Below, in pieces: positions 11,987 to 23,811 of a stretch of 64,000 bases of DNA. The position numbers were made by a program, and so were the translations under genes. Position 1 is the first letter of the stretch. Each line of letters opens with the position of its first letter. Origin of the DNA: Prinsepia uniflora. Lineage: Eukaryota > Streptophyta > Magnoliopsida > Rosales > Rosaceae. The stretch covers positions 8,661,781-8,725,780 of the forward strand of contig CM064866.1 of assembly GCA_032719365.1 (NCBI GenBank). The letters run 5' to 3'. The notes beneath the pieces were generated by a model. That model saw only the letters and a list, made by a program, of their open reading frames with translations. It was not told where the DNA came from and ran no database searches.

Positions 11987-13130
11987 AAGACTTTCGTTAA
12001 TAAAGTAGACTGCATTAAAAACATAATACTCAATATTTGTGAGAATTCAAAATGTAATAAATATAAAAATAAAATTTTCGCAAAATATTACGTGACTCAT
12101 GTCTTTAAAGTTCGGGAAAAAGGACCGGAAGTCGTGCATGTACATGCAATCTATAAATATGATACGTTATTATTACCACTTTCTCGATCATCGTGAATGT
12201 TGCTATTCCAAAGGAGAAAGGGAGATTGGAAGTATGCCTAAAATGTAAGCCAAGGATAAATGCTTCCACATGATATCATACGTACACTGATACATTAATT
12301 CAACACAACGTTTGGAACGCAAACTACTACTACGTACGTACCAACAAATATATAAATATATAAACTTTATTTGCTCTTGACAAAACAAAGATGATCGATA
12401 GATGTAAGGCCGGCCTTGGCGATCACAAAGAATTTTGTGTCTGGGTGGAGATCTTGACGGTGAAATGGTGTGTTAGTCTACATGAAGAAGGTGCAGCTAG
12501 CTATCCATATTTTGGAAGAGTTTAATTAATTAATAAATTTGGTGATAGTAGAAAAGCCCTTGTAAGGCTATCAAAACTGCTTCGCATTGAGTGTCACCGG
12601 CCACCACCGTTCCACGCCATTGTCCAATCATCTCTAGCTATATATATCATCCAGTCATCATCACTCATCAGCCTGTGCATAATGTACATGATGAACTAGA
12701 TAGGGCAACTAGGACCACCCACTGCATATGTATATGTGTAGACCAGATTGCGGGCCAAATGCCAACCCAATAAATGACTGCTCATAACTCGGTCATCAAT
12801 GAACCACGTCATCTGCTCCCACGTACATTTACATTTACACCTTCTGCTTCTGGAGAATGGGAGATATATTTTAAGGGTAAATTTGACAATTGACACACAC
12901 ACACGTGTATGTGGTAGCCAACTTGAAAACGCTTTTGATAGAATTTTACCAAAAAAATCTTTAACACATATATAATTAAGCGCTGCCATTCAGGAAGCAC
13001 TGATGAATTCTTTTATGAAATTTTGGTTGTCTATGATAAAAGTAGTTTGATTAATTAAGAACGCTTCTAATAAATTAAAGCGGTTTCAAAATATTGGATG
13101 ATGTAAGATTCTCTGGTAGGTTGCTAACCT
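11987..13130. other. Presumed upstream region of the CER1-like gene
   Basis: AT-rich DNA on the 5' side of the minus-strand CER1-like gene, beyond the gap. It may contain the promoter and possibly part of the first exon. I found no segment resembling a CER1 N-terminus and no credible competing gene. Short minus-strand frames near 12200-12400 and 12700-13000 have no recognisable domain. Confidence 0.4.
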
Positions 13131-13139
13131 GGTGTAATC

Positions 13140-14053
13140 AGTAATTTTTTGGTGACTTAATTCAGCGTAAACTTGATCCAATTATGGTTAATGAAGGTTG
13201 GTTTTTGAAGTTCCCCTGCTTTCTTTCTTCCTCCTGATTCTTCTGATCATTGCCCCGGCATTTTGGATATGGGCATCCAATCCTCTAGGCGGCGGACCCC
13301 TTTCAAAATTTTCAATTTCCTTGCTGATCACGAACAATTCCGGTCCATTGTGGAGCATGCGTTCAACACCTTTATCAGGGGCAGCCATCAATTTCGTTTG
13401 GTGCACAGGTTGAAGATTGCTAAAATGGAGCTTAAAAGTTTGAACGCTCGGCCTCTGGCTAATGTCATCTGCGTAGTGGAGGTTGCTAAAGTTGATCATG
13501 ATGATTACCAAGTTTGTTTGGTTGCGGCGCCTTCTGACCCATCCCTTGTTGTGTTGGAAGGAAGATTGAGGAAAACCTTTGAGGATTGTCTGGACCGTGA
13601 GGAGAGCTTGGCTAGGCAAAAGTCTAGAATTAATTGGAACCTGCTAGGTGATCGTAATTCGGCTTATTTCCACAAAGTTATTAAAAAACGGGCCAATTGA
13701 GACAACATTTCCTCCATCTGTCAGGCAAATAGGGTGGTGACTTAAGATCATGTTGAGATTAAGTCTGAAGCGGTTTCTTATTTCCAAGGTTTTTTGGGTA
13801 TCTCTCGGAATGACAGTGGCCATGGTTCTGGTTTTGGTCTTGTTAATCAGGTTCCTGAGGCTATGTCCCTTGGCTTGGGTCTTGATTTTTCTGATGATGA
13901 TATTCGGGAAGTTTGTTTCATGTTGAAGCCTAACAAGGCGCCCGGGCCAGATGGATTCAATGCCTTCTTCTTCCAACAGTGTTGGGACATTGTGGGTGGA
14001 CTGCCCGAATGTGAATGCCACTATTTTAACTTTGAATTTCTTTCTCCCTTGTG
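13140..14053 (+). pseudogene. LINE (L1-type) ORF2 fragment: endonuclease end to start of RT
   Basis: The translation runs from the C-terminal end of the endonuclease domain (DSSDHCPG, like the SDH-S/C-P motif of plant LINEs) through the linker (RQKSRINWNLLGDRNSAYFH, typical of plant LINE ORF2) to the first RT block NKAPGPDGFNAFFFQQCWDI. It is interrupted by a TGA at 13698-13700 and by another stop near 13742. It breaks off in the RT, where Tat-element sequence begins at 14054. The endonuclease N-terminus, most of the RT and the 3' end are absent. The closeness of the two element types suggests rearrangement rather than a clean insertion. Confidence 0.85.
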
Positions 14054-14981
14054 GTGGACTGCCTGAATGCCTACAACGTCATCCTGGGACGAGGCCTCAT
14101 AAACCAACTCCAAGCTGTTGTCTCCACCCACCTATTACTCATGAAGTTTCCGACCCCCATGGGCATCAGACAAGTCTGTGGGGATCAAATGGCAGCTCGG
14201 ACCTGTAACTCCACCACTTTTGCTGGAAAGGCTATTACCCAGCCCGTAGAAACTCTAGCCGTCACCAAGTCCGCCTATGAAGCCGACCAGGTGGACCCCC
14301 AGTTTGCTCAGCATCTGCGCGACGGGCCGATCGAGGACCCTCGCGACCACTCTGCCACACCGCACCCTCAACCGATCGAGGAGGTAGAGGAGGTCGTCAT
14401 CTCACACAACTTCGCTGATAGGAAGGTCAAGATTGGAACTACACTGAGCCCAGTTCTGCACGTCGACCTGATCAAGTTCCTGCGCGATAACGCAGAGGTC
14501 TTCACGGGGTCTTACGCGGACATGCTCGGCATCTCAATCGACGTCATTTTCCACTGACTGAGCATCAGCCCGAGCTTCAAACTAGTAGAGAAAAAGCGTC
14601 GCATCTACGATGCCGAGTAGACCGAGGCCATGAAAGCCGAAATTGTGAAGCTCAGCACTATCCACTTCTTCTGCAAGGCCGTATATTCCGTCTGGGTGGC
14701 TAATGCGGTCTTGGTTAAGAAGCCCTCGGGGATGACGAATGTGCATCGACTTCACTGACCTGAACAAGGCATGCCCCAAGGACATCTTCCCATTTCCCAA
14801 AATCGATCAGCTGGTTGACGCCACCGCTGTACACAAACTCCTCAGCTTTATGGATGCTTACTCGGGGTACAACCAGATATTCATGCACCCCGCCTACCAG
14901 ATCCACACCACCTTCCGCACCGACCAGGGCCTATACTTCTACAATGTGATGCCTTTCGGTCTGAAGAATGTTGGGGCCACC
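14054..14981 (+). pseudogene. Tat-lineage pol, part 1: protease-RT linker and N-terminal RT
   Basis: Begins with the segment around VDCLNAYNVILGRG, which in Tat/gypsy polyproteins follows the protease. It then shows the block ending FLRDNAEVFTGSYADMLGIS, upstream of the RT. RT blocks follow: DFTDLNKACPKD, LLSFMDAYSGYNQI and MPFGLKNVGAT, where the reading ends at the insertion point. In-frame stops occur near 14557 and 14619, and a small frame shift lies near 14738 (GMTNVHRLH against the expected CIDFTDL frame). This is a clear relic. The match to known Tat RT is strong by memory, though no alignment was run. Confidence 0.88.
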
Positions 14982-17238
14982 TGACACGACCCACCCTCAA
15001 TCCCCCGGGATTAAGGGCTGAGTCATGCTCCAGTCTAACTCACGTGTGACACGAAGGCTAAACACCCGTTCAACCTCCGTGGAACACGCAAGCCAGACAA
15101 GGGATACCCAGGTCAACCGTTTGAAACCAAGAATAGTTAACCAGAGTACGCAGCCTTATTGTGGATCTCGTGTGTGATGTCTCCGTCTCTCTCACAACGG
15201 CCCGCACCGCATCAACTTGCAGGGTATCGAAAACATAAAAGGCTGTGAGTTGACAAAAATAAAGGATAAGCTTAGAAAATAGTTTATAAGAAAATACATT
15301 TATACCCTCCACATAAAACTAATGCATGAATTCAAAAACCATTTCATTTTCATCATAAGAAAACCATTATATTTCCAAGGTAATAAAAAACCATTTCATG
15401 TCCAAAGTAATAGAATCGTTTATGAAAAACCAGAACTCATTTCCTTTTCTTAAATCCGTTTCTCAAATCCAGGGCCTCAGCCCAAAATCATAAATCAACA
15501 TCAAAGTACGGGAACTCAGCCCAAAAATCCACATATTCAAAACATCCTGGGCCACTGCCCAAAACATCTGAAAACCACAAGAAAATCAATAGAAAATCAA
15601 GTCAATCAATGTGATGGATCTCAAGCACCGAGTCTTTAAACTCAAAACACATGTGCATCAGGCCTGGCCGAGATATCAACGAGTCTTTAAACTCAAAACC
15701 ACATATCAGACCTTCCAACAAGTCTTTAAACTCAAAACAACATATTAGGCCTTCCCGGGGTATCAACGAGTCTTTAAACTCAAAACACAATCAACAGGCC
15801 TCGGAGGATATTATCAATCAAGGGCCCTCCCCCGTCATCAATCAACCGGGTCTTTAAACCCAAAACCAATAACAACGGGTCTTTAAACCCAAAACCGATA
15901 ACAATGGGTCTTTAAACCCAAAACCAATAGCAACGGGTCTTTAAACCCAAAACGAAGTGAAAATCATAGGAACTCGAGTCCAAAACCAAATACAAAATCA
16001 TCATTCGAAACCTCGATTCAAATCCCGAAATCACATGAAAACCAAAAGCCGAAAGCTTTAGAAACGGGGCCTCATGGCCAACATTACTTTTCCAGAATCC
16101 ATTTCAAATCCTTGAAATCAAATCATAATTCAAATCCCAAAATCAAAGCATCAAAACTATTATCAAATGACAGCATAAATCCATATCTCGTAAAACATAC
16201 AATTACGTAAATATCTCGGAATACGTGCAAACCCGTAAATCACATATATCATAATCATAATCATAGAAATCACGTATAGAAAATATATAAAAACATTATG
16301 CATACATCATAAAGTTATAAAGTAAAGTCCACTCAAAGATCATTCGCGTCGTCACCTCGATACGCGTGAAATTACGATGTTCCCGGCTAATCCCCTACCG
16401 CCGGCTTTCCTGAACATGTCCAAAACCCATAATAAGGTCATTAACTACTTCACAATGTTTATACTAAAGCCCCGTAATTTTTCCGAATTTTTAACTATTT
16501 TTAACTTAACTTTTAAACCTTCGGATATCCCGAAACATATCGAAACGATGTCCGATCGACTCGAAACTAGTCCCAAAATGTTTGTGACATCAAATACTTT
16601 AAAAGTCGTGTTGAAACCTTCCCCAAAAGAAGCTCCACACGCCCTCATGCGCCGCCCAAAGGGGCTACGCGTGGGAGCTACGCCCAAACTGTTCATCATC
16701 TTCAACCTCTCGCTCAATTTGTTCTGACCGATTCGAACCGGCCCGGTCTAACCGAACCAGCGAGGGCGGTTCAATGCCCAAATTCAGTCCATTTTCCATT
16801 TTGTTTCCCCCTAAGGCATTTAGGTCAAAATCTGAGCCATCCAACGCTCGTTGATAGCGTGCCGCCTGTCGTTGTACTCAGGAGATCGAAAGCTACCTAA
16901 CGGTCCTTGAAATACGTGAAAAATACCTGTCGTATAAAAAGACAACAATTTTCCCCTTTCAACCAAATTACCAAAATACTCCCAAACTTCCGAACGCCAT
17001 AACTTCTTCCTCGAATGTTAGAATCGGATGTGCCATTTGTCTATGAACTCGTGACGTCCCGAACTACGTCACAGTAATTGGCCAAAGTTCGTTTGAATGC
17101 CCGAACTAAAAGTCAATATTTCACCCATTCTAGGGGCAAAATCGTCATTTCACACCGTCCGTCTGAAATCACCCCACTAATCACCGATTAAGTCATTAAG
17201 CGCTAATCTAATCCTGAAATCAAGGACGGGTCGTTACA
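14982..17238 (-). repeat. 3' LTR of element X (left copy, 2257 bp)
   Basis: Plus strand starts TGACACGACCCACCC and ends GGACGGGTCGTTACA, i.e. minus strand TGTAACGACCCG...GGGTCGTGTCA. Between 15630 and 15955 it has a minisatellite: four units around GAGTCTTTAAACTCAAAAC, then four of GGGTCTTTAAACCCAAAAC spaced 28-29 bp. Compared with the right LTR it lacks roughly 0.65 kb (around 16805) but keeps about 1 kb (15330-16315) that the right LTR has lost. Confidence 0.88.
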
Positions 17239-17256
17239 TTCTCCCATACTTAAAAG
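17239..17256 (-). other. Polypurine-tract-like sequence of element X
   Basis: On the minus strand the bases directly before the 3' LTR read CTTTTAAGTATGGGAGAA, preceded by TTCGAGGATGAAATT. Many plant gypsy elements end in the same way (GAGGACGAAATTCTTTTAAG plus a purine run) just before an LTR starting TGTAA. The purine tract is imperfect. Confidence 0.7.
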
Positions 17257-18134
17257 AATTTCATCCTCGAAATTCTGAAGCTCGTACGTCCGTAACTTAC
17301 TGGGGGATTCCAATCGATCTCACACCTGAGCCTCCTTCTTGGTGTACATCACTTGTCAATCCTGCTCTTATATGTCCTTTCAACCTATCACCAAAACTGT
17401 CATCATATCTCTGTCAAGCGGACCAACTCATACCAACTCTCGGTCGAGCTGGCGATTATCCTATTCGCACCGGGGTCAACACATTGCCAACTCATACCCC
17501 CCGGTACCTCTAACATTGCACCACCCGACACTCTCGACTCAACCATCACCAGGTGCATCACGACACCACTGTTACCAGTCACATCAATCTCGACTCATTT
17601 TCAAGTCATACTGACAGGACCCATCCCAATCCCCTAGGGATTAGTACGGGATGACCCTGCTCCCGTCTGACACAAAGTGTCAGACAAGGGATATTTCCGA
17701 CCTTTGCCCTCCCGGGCTATCAGAGTACGCCCGGATTAGGAGGAGACATGTGATATCTCGGTCTCTGCTAAAGTCCACATCCGCTGTCAACCTGAAGGGC
17801 AGTCAAAACATTAAAAGTTGTGAGTGGACAAAACAAGAGTTTATAAAAACATTTCATAAGAAGACATTTGTACCCTTCACTAAAAAGCATGCATGCATTC
17901 GAAAACCATTTAACCAAAAGAACCATATGTGGGACTAAGCCCAAAACCAAGGTTGAAGGAACCATAATGAAAACGACCATACGGGCCACTGCCCAAATCC
18001 ATAAGGGACTCAGCCCAAACCAGAAATAAACCAAGTACACGAGCCACCACTCAAATCATGTGTAACCACACATCACATATCATATATCATATTTATATCA
18101 TATACACATATAATTCACACAACTAATCCTGTAA

Positions 18135-20991
18135 TGTAACACCCCGGAAATTAGAGGATTTTAATATTGTAATTTAATGTATGAATTGATGTTTTTACCC
18201 CTGTGAATTGTATTGCCAAATTGTTGACTTTTTGATGGGTGGGTCAAACGGACTTTGACCAATGACCGTGACGTAGTTCGGGACGTCACGAGTCCATAGA
18301 CAGGTGGCACTTCCAATTCGGTCGAACATGGAAAAAGTTATGACTATCGGAAGTTTAGGGGCATTACCGTAATTTGGACGATGGGGCGAAAATGTTGACT
18401 TTTCGTTTGGAAACTAATTTTCACACGACTCGAGGACCGATAGGTAGGTCTCGATGCCCTGAGTCTGTAGACAGGCGGCACGCTGAAATCGGACTTCGTA
18501 CGAGGAAGTTATGGTCTGAAGTGTGAAATCGGGAGGTTCACGTCTCGAGAATCGTGTAGATTATTTTATTCTGAATTAAAGGTTGAAGGACACTTGGATG
18601 AGTGACAAGTGTCACTCATCCATTGGCTAGATTGGATCAAACTCCACTAAGTGATTAAATAGGATTAAAACTATCTTTTAATCTGAGCCATTTATCTGAA
18701 ACCCCCAGATTGCATCAGAACCGTTGATCTCATTTCCAGGATTAATCTGGACCCTCCATTTCATGTTATCAGATTCCCTCTCCATGCTATATATATTTTC
18801 CTACCCGACACACACTTACTACCCATTCGACCATTACACATGTGTATCACCCTGTCCCTTGCATTGCGTGTGGCTGGACTGAGCTGGTGAGGTTGAGAGA
18901 CGGTGGTGATCACGGCGGTTGACGGCGGAAAGGTAGGCAGTTCTAAACCCGAAACGGTTTTGAAAACTCAGAAATGGAAGCTTGTTGTTCAGCATTTATT
19001 TTCGATTCCTTTTGATTCTATTCACTTCTATGGACTGTTAGGAACCTCTAGAACTGGATTTCGTGACCGGAGGTGACCTGAACGGAGGTTAAACGACGAC
19101 GGGAAAACCGGGTTCTGTTCATCGAGGTAAGCCTCTGATCCAGTGCTTGTTTGATGATTTTAATTAGCTAGAACCCTTACTGGGATTGAGACGAGCACTT
19201 AGGAAGAAATTAGAGTTAAAATGGTTGAGAATTGAAGGATTGGTGACCGGGTCAGATCGCGGGTCTGCACGACACAGTTTCAGAGAAACGGGTTGACCCG
19301 TCGAGAGGACAGTGGTGATGACGTGGCACCCTGTCAGACCTGTCAGGTGACGTGGACCACTCTTCAGCCGACACATTTCACATGTCAGTGCACAGTCAGC
19401 ACTGACATGTCAGTGATGTGGCCCAATCAGGGGCTGCCATGTGTCACTGACATGTCAATGACCTGGACCAGTGTCGTGCTGACACGTGGCACATGTCAGA
19501 CCTGACACGTGGCCTGACAGAGCAGTGATGTGGACCAATCATGTGTTGACACGTGGCACCTGTCAGAGTCTGACACATCAGACTTGACAACTGTCAGCAT
19601 GACGTCATGCTGACGTCAGCAAGAATTGTTCCTGCGTTGACAGACTCGTTGACCGGCGTGTGGGGGCTCGTGTGAACAGTGTTTTTGGTGGGACCACCAC
19701 CATTCTTTAGGTTTCGACGATTCGGATCCAATGTCGGTGGTTTCGGATCGATCGGAGATCGTTAAGTTGGTCAAAATGAGGGTTATTACCTCGGAAAGCG
19801 CGTTCGGGCTGCTTTTCCGGGCCGGTTTCAGTCTAGGGTTTCATGGTTGAATGTTAAGGGCTTATATTGACCTTTACGTATACTTTGGTCATGACAGGGA
19901 TTGTACAGTAGTACCAGGACGAGGGTATACGTTCGGTTTTCAGCAGAATCGTACTAGGAGTGGGCCCGATTTCATTAAACCCTTGCATGCTTAAATGTTT
20001 TCTGATTTACTTATATATTCACATGCTGAAATCAAGAAACGGTTTTGATGATATTGAAATGATGGTTATGACACGTTTCACAGTATTTAGGTTTGAGACC
20101 CGTCTGGTGAATCTTAAAGATTGGTTTTGGATTTTGTCTATGTATATTTTTTTGCATGTGGATATCAATAAAATATATTTGGTACTGCACTGTATAGATC
20201 CATTCTTGTGATACTGTCTCCTCCGGATATGGTACCCCGAAGCGGTCACGGCGCATTGCCTGCGAGGGGTCATCTTACGGAGGAACCAGCCCGTAAAATG
20301 ACTCATGGGCAGGATTGCTATAATTTGACGTCAGAGACGTCGAGCGCCTAGGACGCTAGGCATTTGAGATGCCGTACCCGGACAGGGTTCGGGGATTAGA
20401 TTCGGGATTGAGACCCCGGGTGGCACGCGTAGCCTTGGGACTGTGACCTTATTGGACGTCAGGGACGTCAGACATCTGGGATGTCAGGATCGGAGTGTAT
20501 AGTGCAGTGGCTAAAATTATGTTTATAGTTTTATTACATGCCTTATGGTTCATATTATATGATTTATGGTTTTAAAATCTAGTGCATGCATGTTTGGAAA
20601 ACGGAGGGGTAAATTATATGTTTTACTTATTAAACTGTTTTATAAACTTGAGTTTCGGCCCACTCACCCTTAATGTTTTGGTAACCCCTCCAAGCTGTGC
20701 TACTGAGGTAGAAGAGGATCCTGAGGCTGAGGCATAGATCTACTTCTGCGTATCTGAACCCCTGTCGGGAGGTTTGACCCGCAAGATTATTTTAGAGTCG
20801 TGCTCGGAAATTGTAATTTTGGTTTTCATCCCTTGTCTGACATCTATTAAATTTGAATTTGTTGTATAACTTTAATTGGTTATTTATGCATTTGAACGTT
20901 TGAGGTTAAAATTGGTATGTTATTTTGGGTGTCAGACGGGAGCAGGGCACGTCCCCTTGTGGTCCCCGTGGGATCGGCGCGGGTCCTGTCA
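18135..20991 (+). mobile_element. Solo LTR C, 2857 bp, TSD TGTAA, nested in E
   Basis: Starts TGTAACACCCCGGAAATTAG and ends GGGTCCTGTCA. TGTAA lies on both sides (18130-18134 and 20992-20996). Its 5' start and interior differ from copies B, D and F, so it is a divergent subfamily member with the same 3' terminus, closest to copy A. It contains a cluster of ACGTG/ACGTCA-type motifs at 19315-19620. It interrupts copy E. Confidence 0.92.
19315..19620 (+). promoter_or_regulatory. Cluster of ACACGTGGC and TGACGTCA-type motifs within LTR C
   Basis: A degenerate repetitive stretch built on GTCAG/TGACA. It contains at least three ACACGTGGC sites (G-box/ABRE core), further GACGTGGC and GACGTGGA sites, and TGACGTCA-like pairs near 19600-19620. 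bZIP factors are known to bind such motifs. Whether this LTR is transcribed or stress-responsive is inference, and the motif density may simply reflect the repeat unit. Confidence 0.5.
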
Positions 20992-21020
20992 TGTAAAAGT
21001 TTCCAAAGCTACGCGCGTGC

Positions 21021-23811
21021 TGTAACGACCGTCCCAAATTCCAGGATTAGATTATTGACTAATCACGATTAGTGAGGTTAATCGGTGATTAGTTAGGAGA
21101 AATCGGACGAACGGTGCAAAATGATCGTTTTGCCCCTAGCGTGGGTAAAAGGTTGACTTTTTGATCGGGCGGTCAAATGGACTTTGACTGATGACCGTGA
21201 CGTAGTTCGTGACGTCACGAGTTCATAGACAGGTGGCACGTTCAATTCCAACGTTCGAGGAGGAAGTTATGACGTTCAGAAGTTTAGGGGTATTTTGGTA
21301 ATTTTTGTTAAAAGGGAGCAAATAGTTGACTTTTGACCTGAGATGTCCGATGGCCGAGGGCCGATGACTGTTACATAGATAAGGATGATACAAATCCATA
21401 GGCAGGCGTCATGTCGAATTCGGACGTTCGACGATGAAGTTACGATTCACTGAAGTTCAAGAGTACTATTGCACGTTTTTCGAGACAGACCCTTATTTGG
21501 ACTTAAGTGGGCCCCAGTCTTTTTCTCAGACCCAATGGATGAATGACAGATGTCATTCATCCATTCCCCATCATTTTCATTCATGAATCAAACCCCTTCC
21601 CCGTTCATCCATTTCTCCTATTTTTCCCAAACCAACCCCATCACCATTTTCATTCATCCAAACCCAAACCCTTAACCTGTCACCTTCACTGAGCGGCCCA
21701 GAGAGTGAGAAGAGGAGCTGAGAACGTGGTGGCTGCCAGGCAGAGCCGCCGTGGGCGGCGGAGGAGAAAAATAGCACGAGGTAATCAGTTTTAACCATTT
21801 TCAATTCAATTTCGATTTCGTTTGTTATGGGAGGTTTTGGACGTTTGGTTTGAGTTAATAAGGTTGCTAGGGAGTTTTTAGGAAGGTTTTGGGAGTGGTG
21901 AGACGTCGAGAAGCCCTGGGTGGATTTTGAAAATTCGAACCGTGAGTGGAAAATCAAACCGGTCGGGTTTTGTGGGTTTTAGGGGTTCTAATCGATTAGG
22001 TTAGGATCCTAGGATGAAATAATGAAGATTAGGATCGATTAGGAGTGAAAACGGTGAAGATTGGACCGTCTAGGAGCTTGAACCGATCACGCCGGTCCAA
22101 GTTGCAGGCGAACCGGACCGGACCGGTTCAGACCGGTCGACGCGAGGTTAGGGGTGACACTGTAGCAGGCACGTGGCTCCCACGTGCAGCCACTTCATGC
22201 GGCGCGTGCAGGCGCGTGGGGGAGAATTTGAGGATGGTTCCAACATGTCAAATCATCTATTCGATGTAACGAATATTTTGGGACTGGTTTCGTGTCAATC
22301 GGACATCGTTTCGATATAGTTCGGGACATCCGAAGGTTTAGGTTCGGTTTTAAAAATAGTTAGAAAATCGGGAAAATTATGGGACTTCAATGAGAGGTTA
22401 ATGAGGCTATTAGTAACCCTCTAAATGAATTTGGACAGGTTTGGGAGTCCCGGTGACGATGATTGACCCGGGAGACGTTTATGGCACGCGTATCGAGGCG
22501 CGGCTTCGGACGGTCTGTGAGTGGACCTTGATTTCTAAACTGTGATGCATGCATAAATGTTTTATATGGATTATGAATATGATTTTACGATGTTGATTTG
22601 GATGCTTGTGATTTATATGGTTTCACGTATTTCGTGGCGATTTACTTACTTGCGCGTAAATCGAGGTTTCTGGTTTTACACTGATTTTCCGTACTTATGG
22701 TTTTAGTTATGATTTCATGAAATGATTTTGAATTTGAAAAGGTAACTCTCGGACTTGAGGTCCATTTGATTTACGGAATCGGGCCGGAGGCCCAGTTGGT
22801 TTACAATTCGGACCGGAGGTCCAATTTCTATGTGGATTCGGGCCTAGCGCCCAGCTATGTGTTACAAATGGTTTTTATGGGTCATGACGGTTTATGGGAA
22901 CCGACATGAACCCTTGAAATCGATTTACGGATCATGACGGTTTATGGGAACCGGCATGAACCCATGAAAGGTTTTTATAGTTCATGACGGCTTATAAGGG
23001 GCCGGGAATGAATCCTTGAAAGGTTTCAAGAATGATTTCAAAAGGTTTTTCAAATTCCATCCTTTATATATGATTGTCACCTCCGGGGAGGGTCGTTAGC
23101 CTGGGTGGACCCCGGAGTAGTCACGGAGCACTGACTGAGTGGAGTCGCCCCTTGTTGGGTTCCTTACTCTCAGGATGGGCTTGGTTCATTACCTCTAAGG
23201 AGGGTCATTGATCTACGGACATTGACCTGGGTGGACCCTGGAGAGACTTGGGTTTGAGACCCCGATTAGCACACGTGTAGCTCTATTTCACCGTGACAGG
23301 TTCTGGATATGAATATAATGGATAAACATGATTTCAATTGGTTAGGGAAATTGTGTTTATAATGATAAATGGATTTGGGCTGAGATCCCACGTATGTTTA
23401 CTATACTATGGTTTTCTGTAAATGGTTTTGGGCAGGAGCCCGGGTGACTTGTAGTTACAGAATTTGGGGCTGAGATCCTAATTATGGATGTTTTAACATA
23501 TATGATTGGATAAATGGTTTTACTATGCATGCATGCTTTTTAGTGAAGGGTATAAAGGTCTTTGTGAAATATGTTTTTATAAACTCTTTATTTTTGTCCA
23601 CTCACAGTCTTTCTGTTTTTAATACCCTTCAGGTTGGATATGATGTGGACTGTAGCAGAGACCGAGATATCACATGCCTCCTCCGGATCCTGGCGTACTC
23701 TGATAGCCCGGGAGGGCAAAGGTCGAAAATATCCCTTGTCTGACACTTTGTGTCAGACGGGAGCAGGGTCATCCCGCGTTAATCCCGGGGGGATTGGGAT
23801 GGGTCCTGTCA
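21021..23811 (+). mobile_element. Solo LTR D, 2791 bp, nested in E
   Basis: Starts TGTAACGACCGTCCCAAATT and ends GGGATGGGTCCTGTCA. Flanks read GCGTGC on both sides (21015-21020 and 23812-23817), a duplication of six rather than five bases. The empty site is recognisable as AGCTACGCGCGTGCTACCC, the reverse of the conserved GGGTAGCACGCGCGTAGCT of other LTR copies, which confirms insertion into copy E. Confidence 0.92.

Noticed and set aside
11389..12033. Open frames of 187-203 codons on both strands
   Set aside because: They consist of the 500-N gap with short flanks and contain no real sequence.
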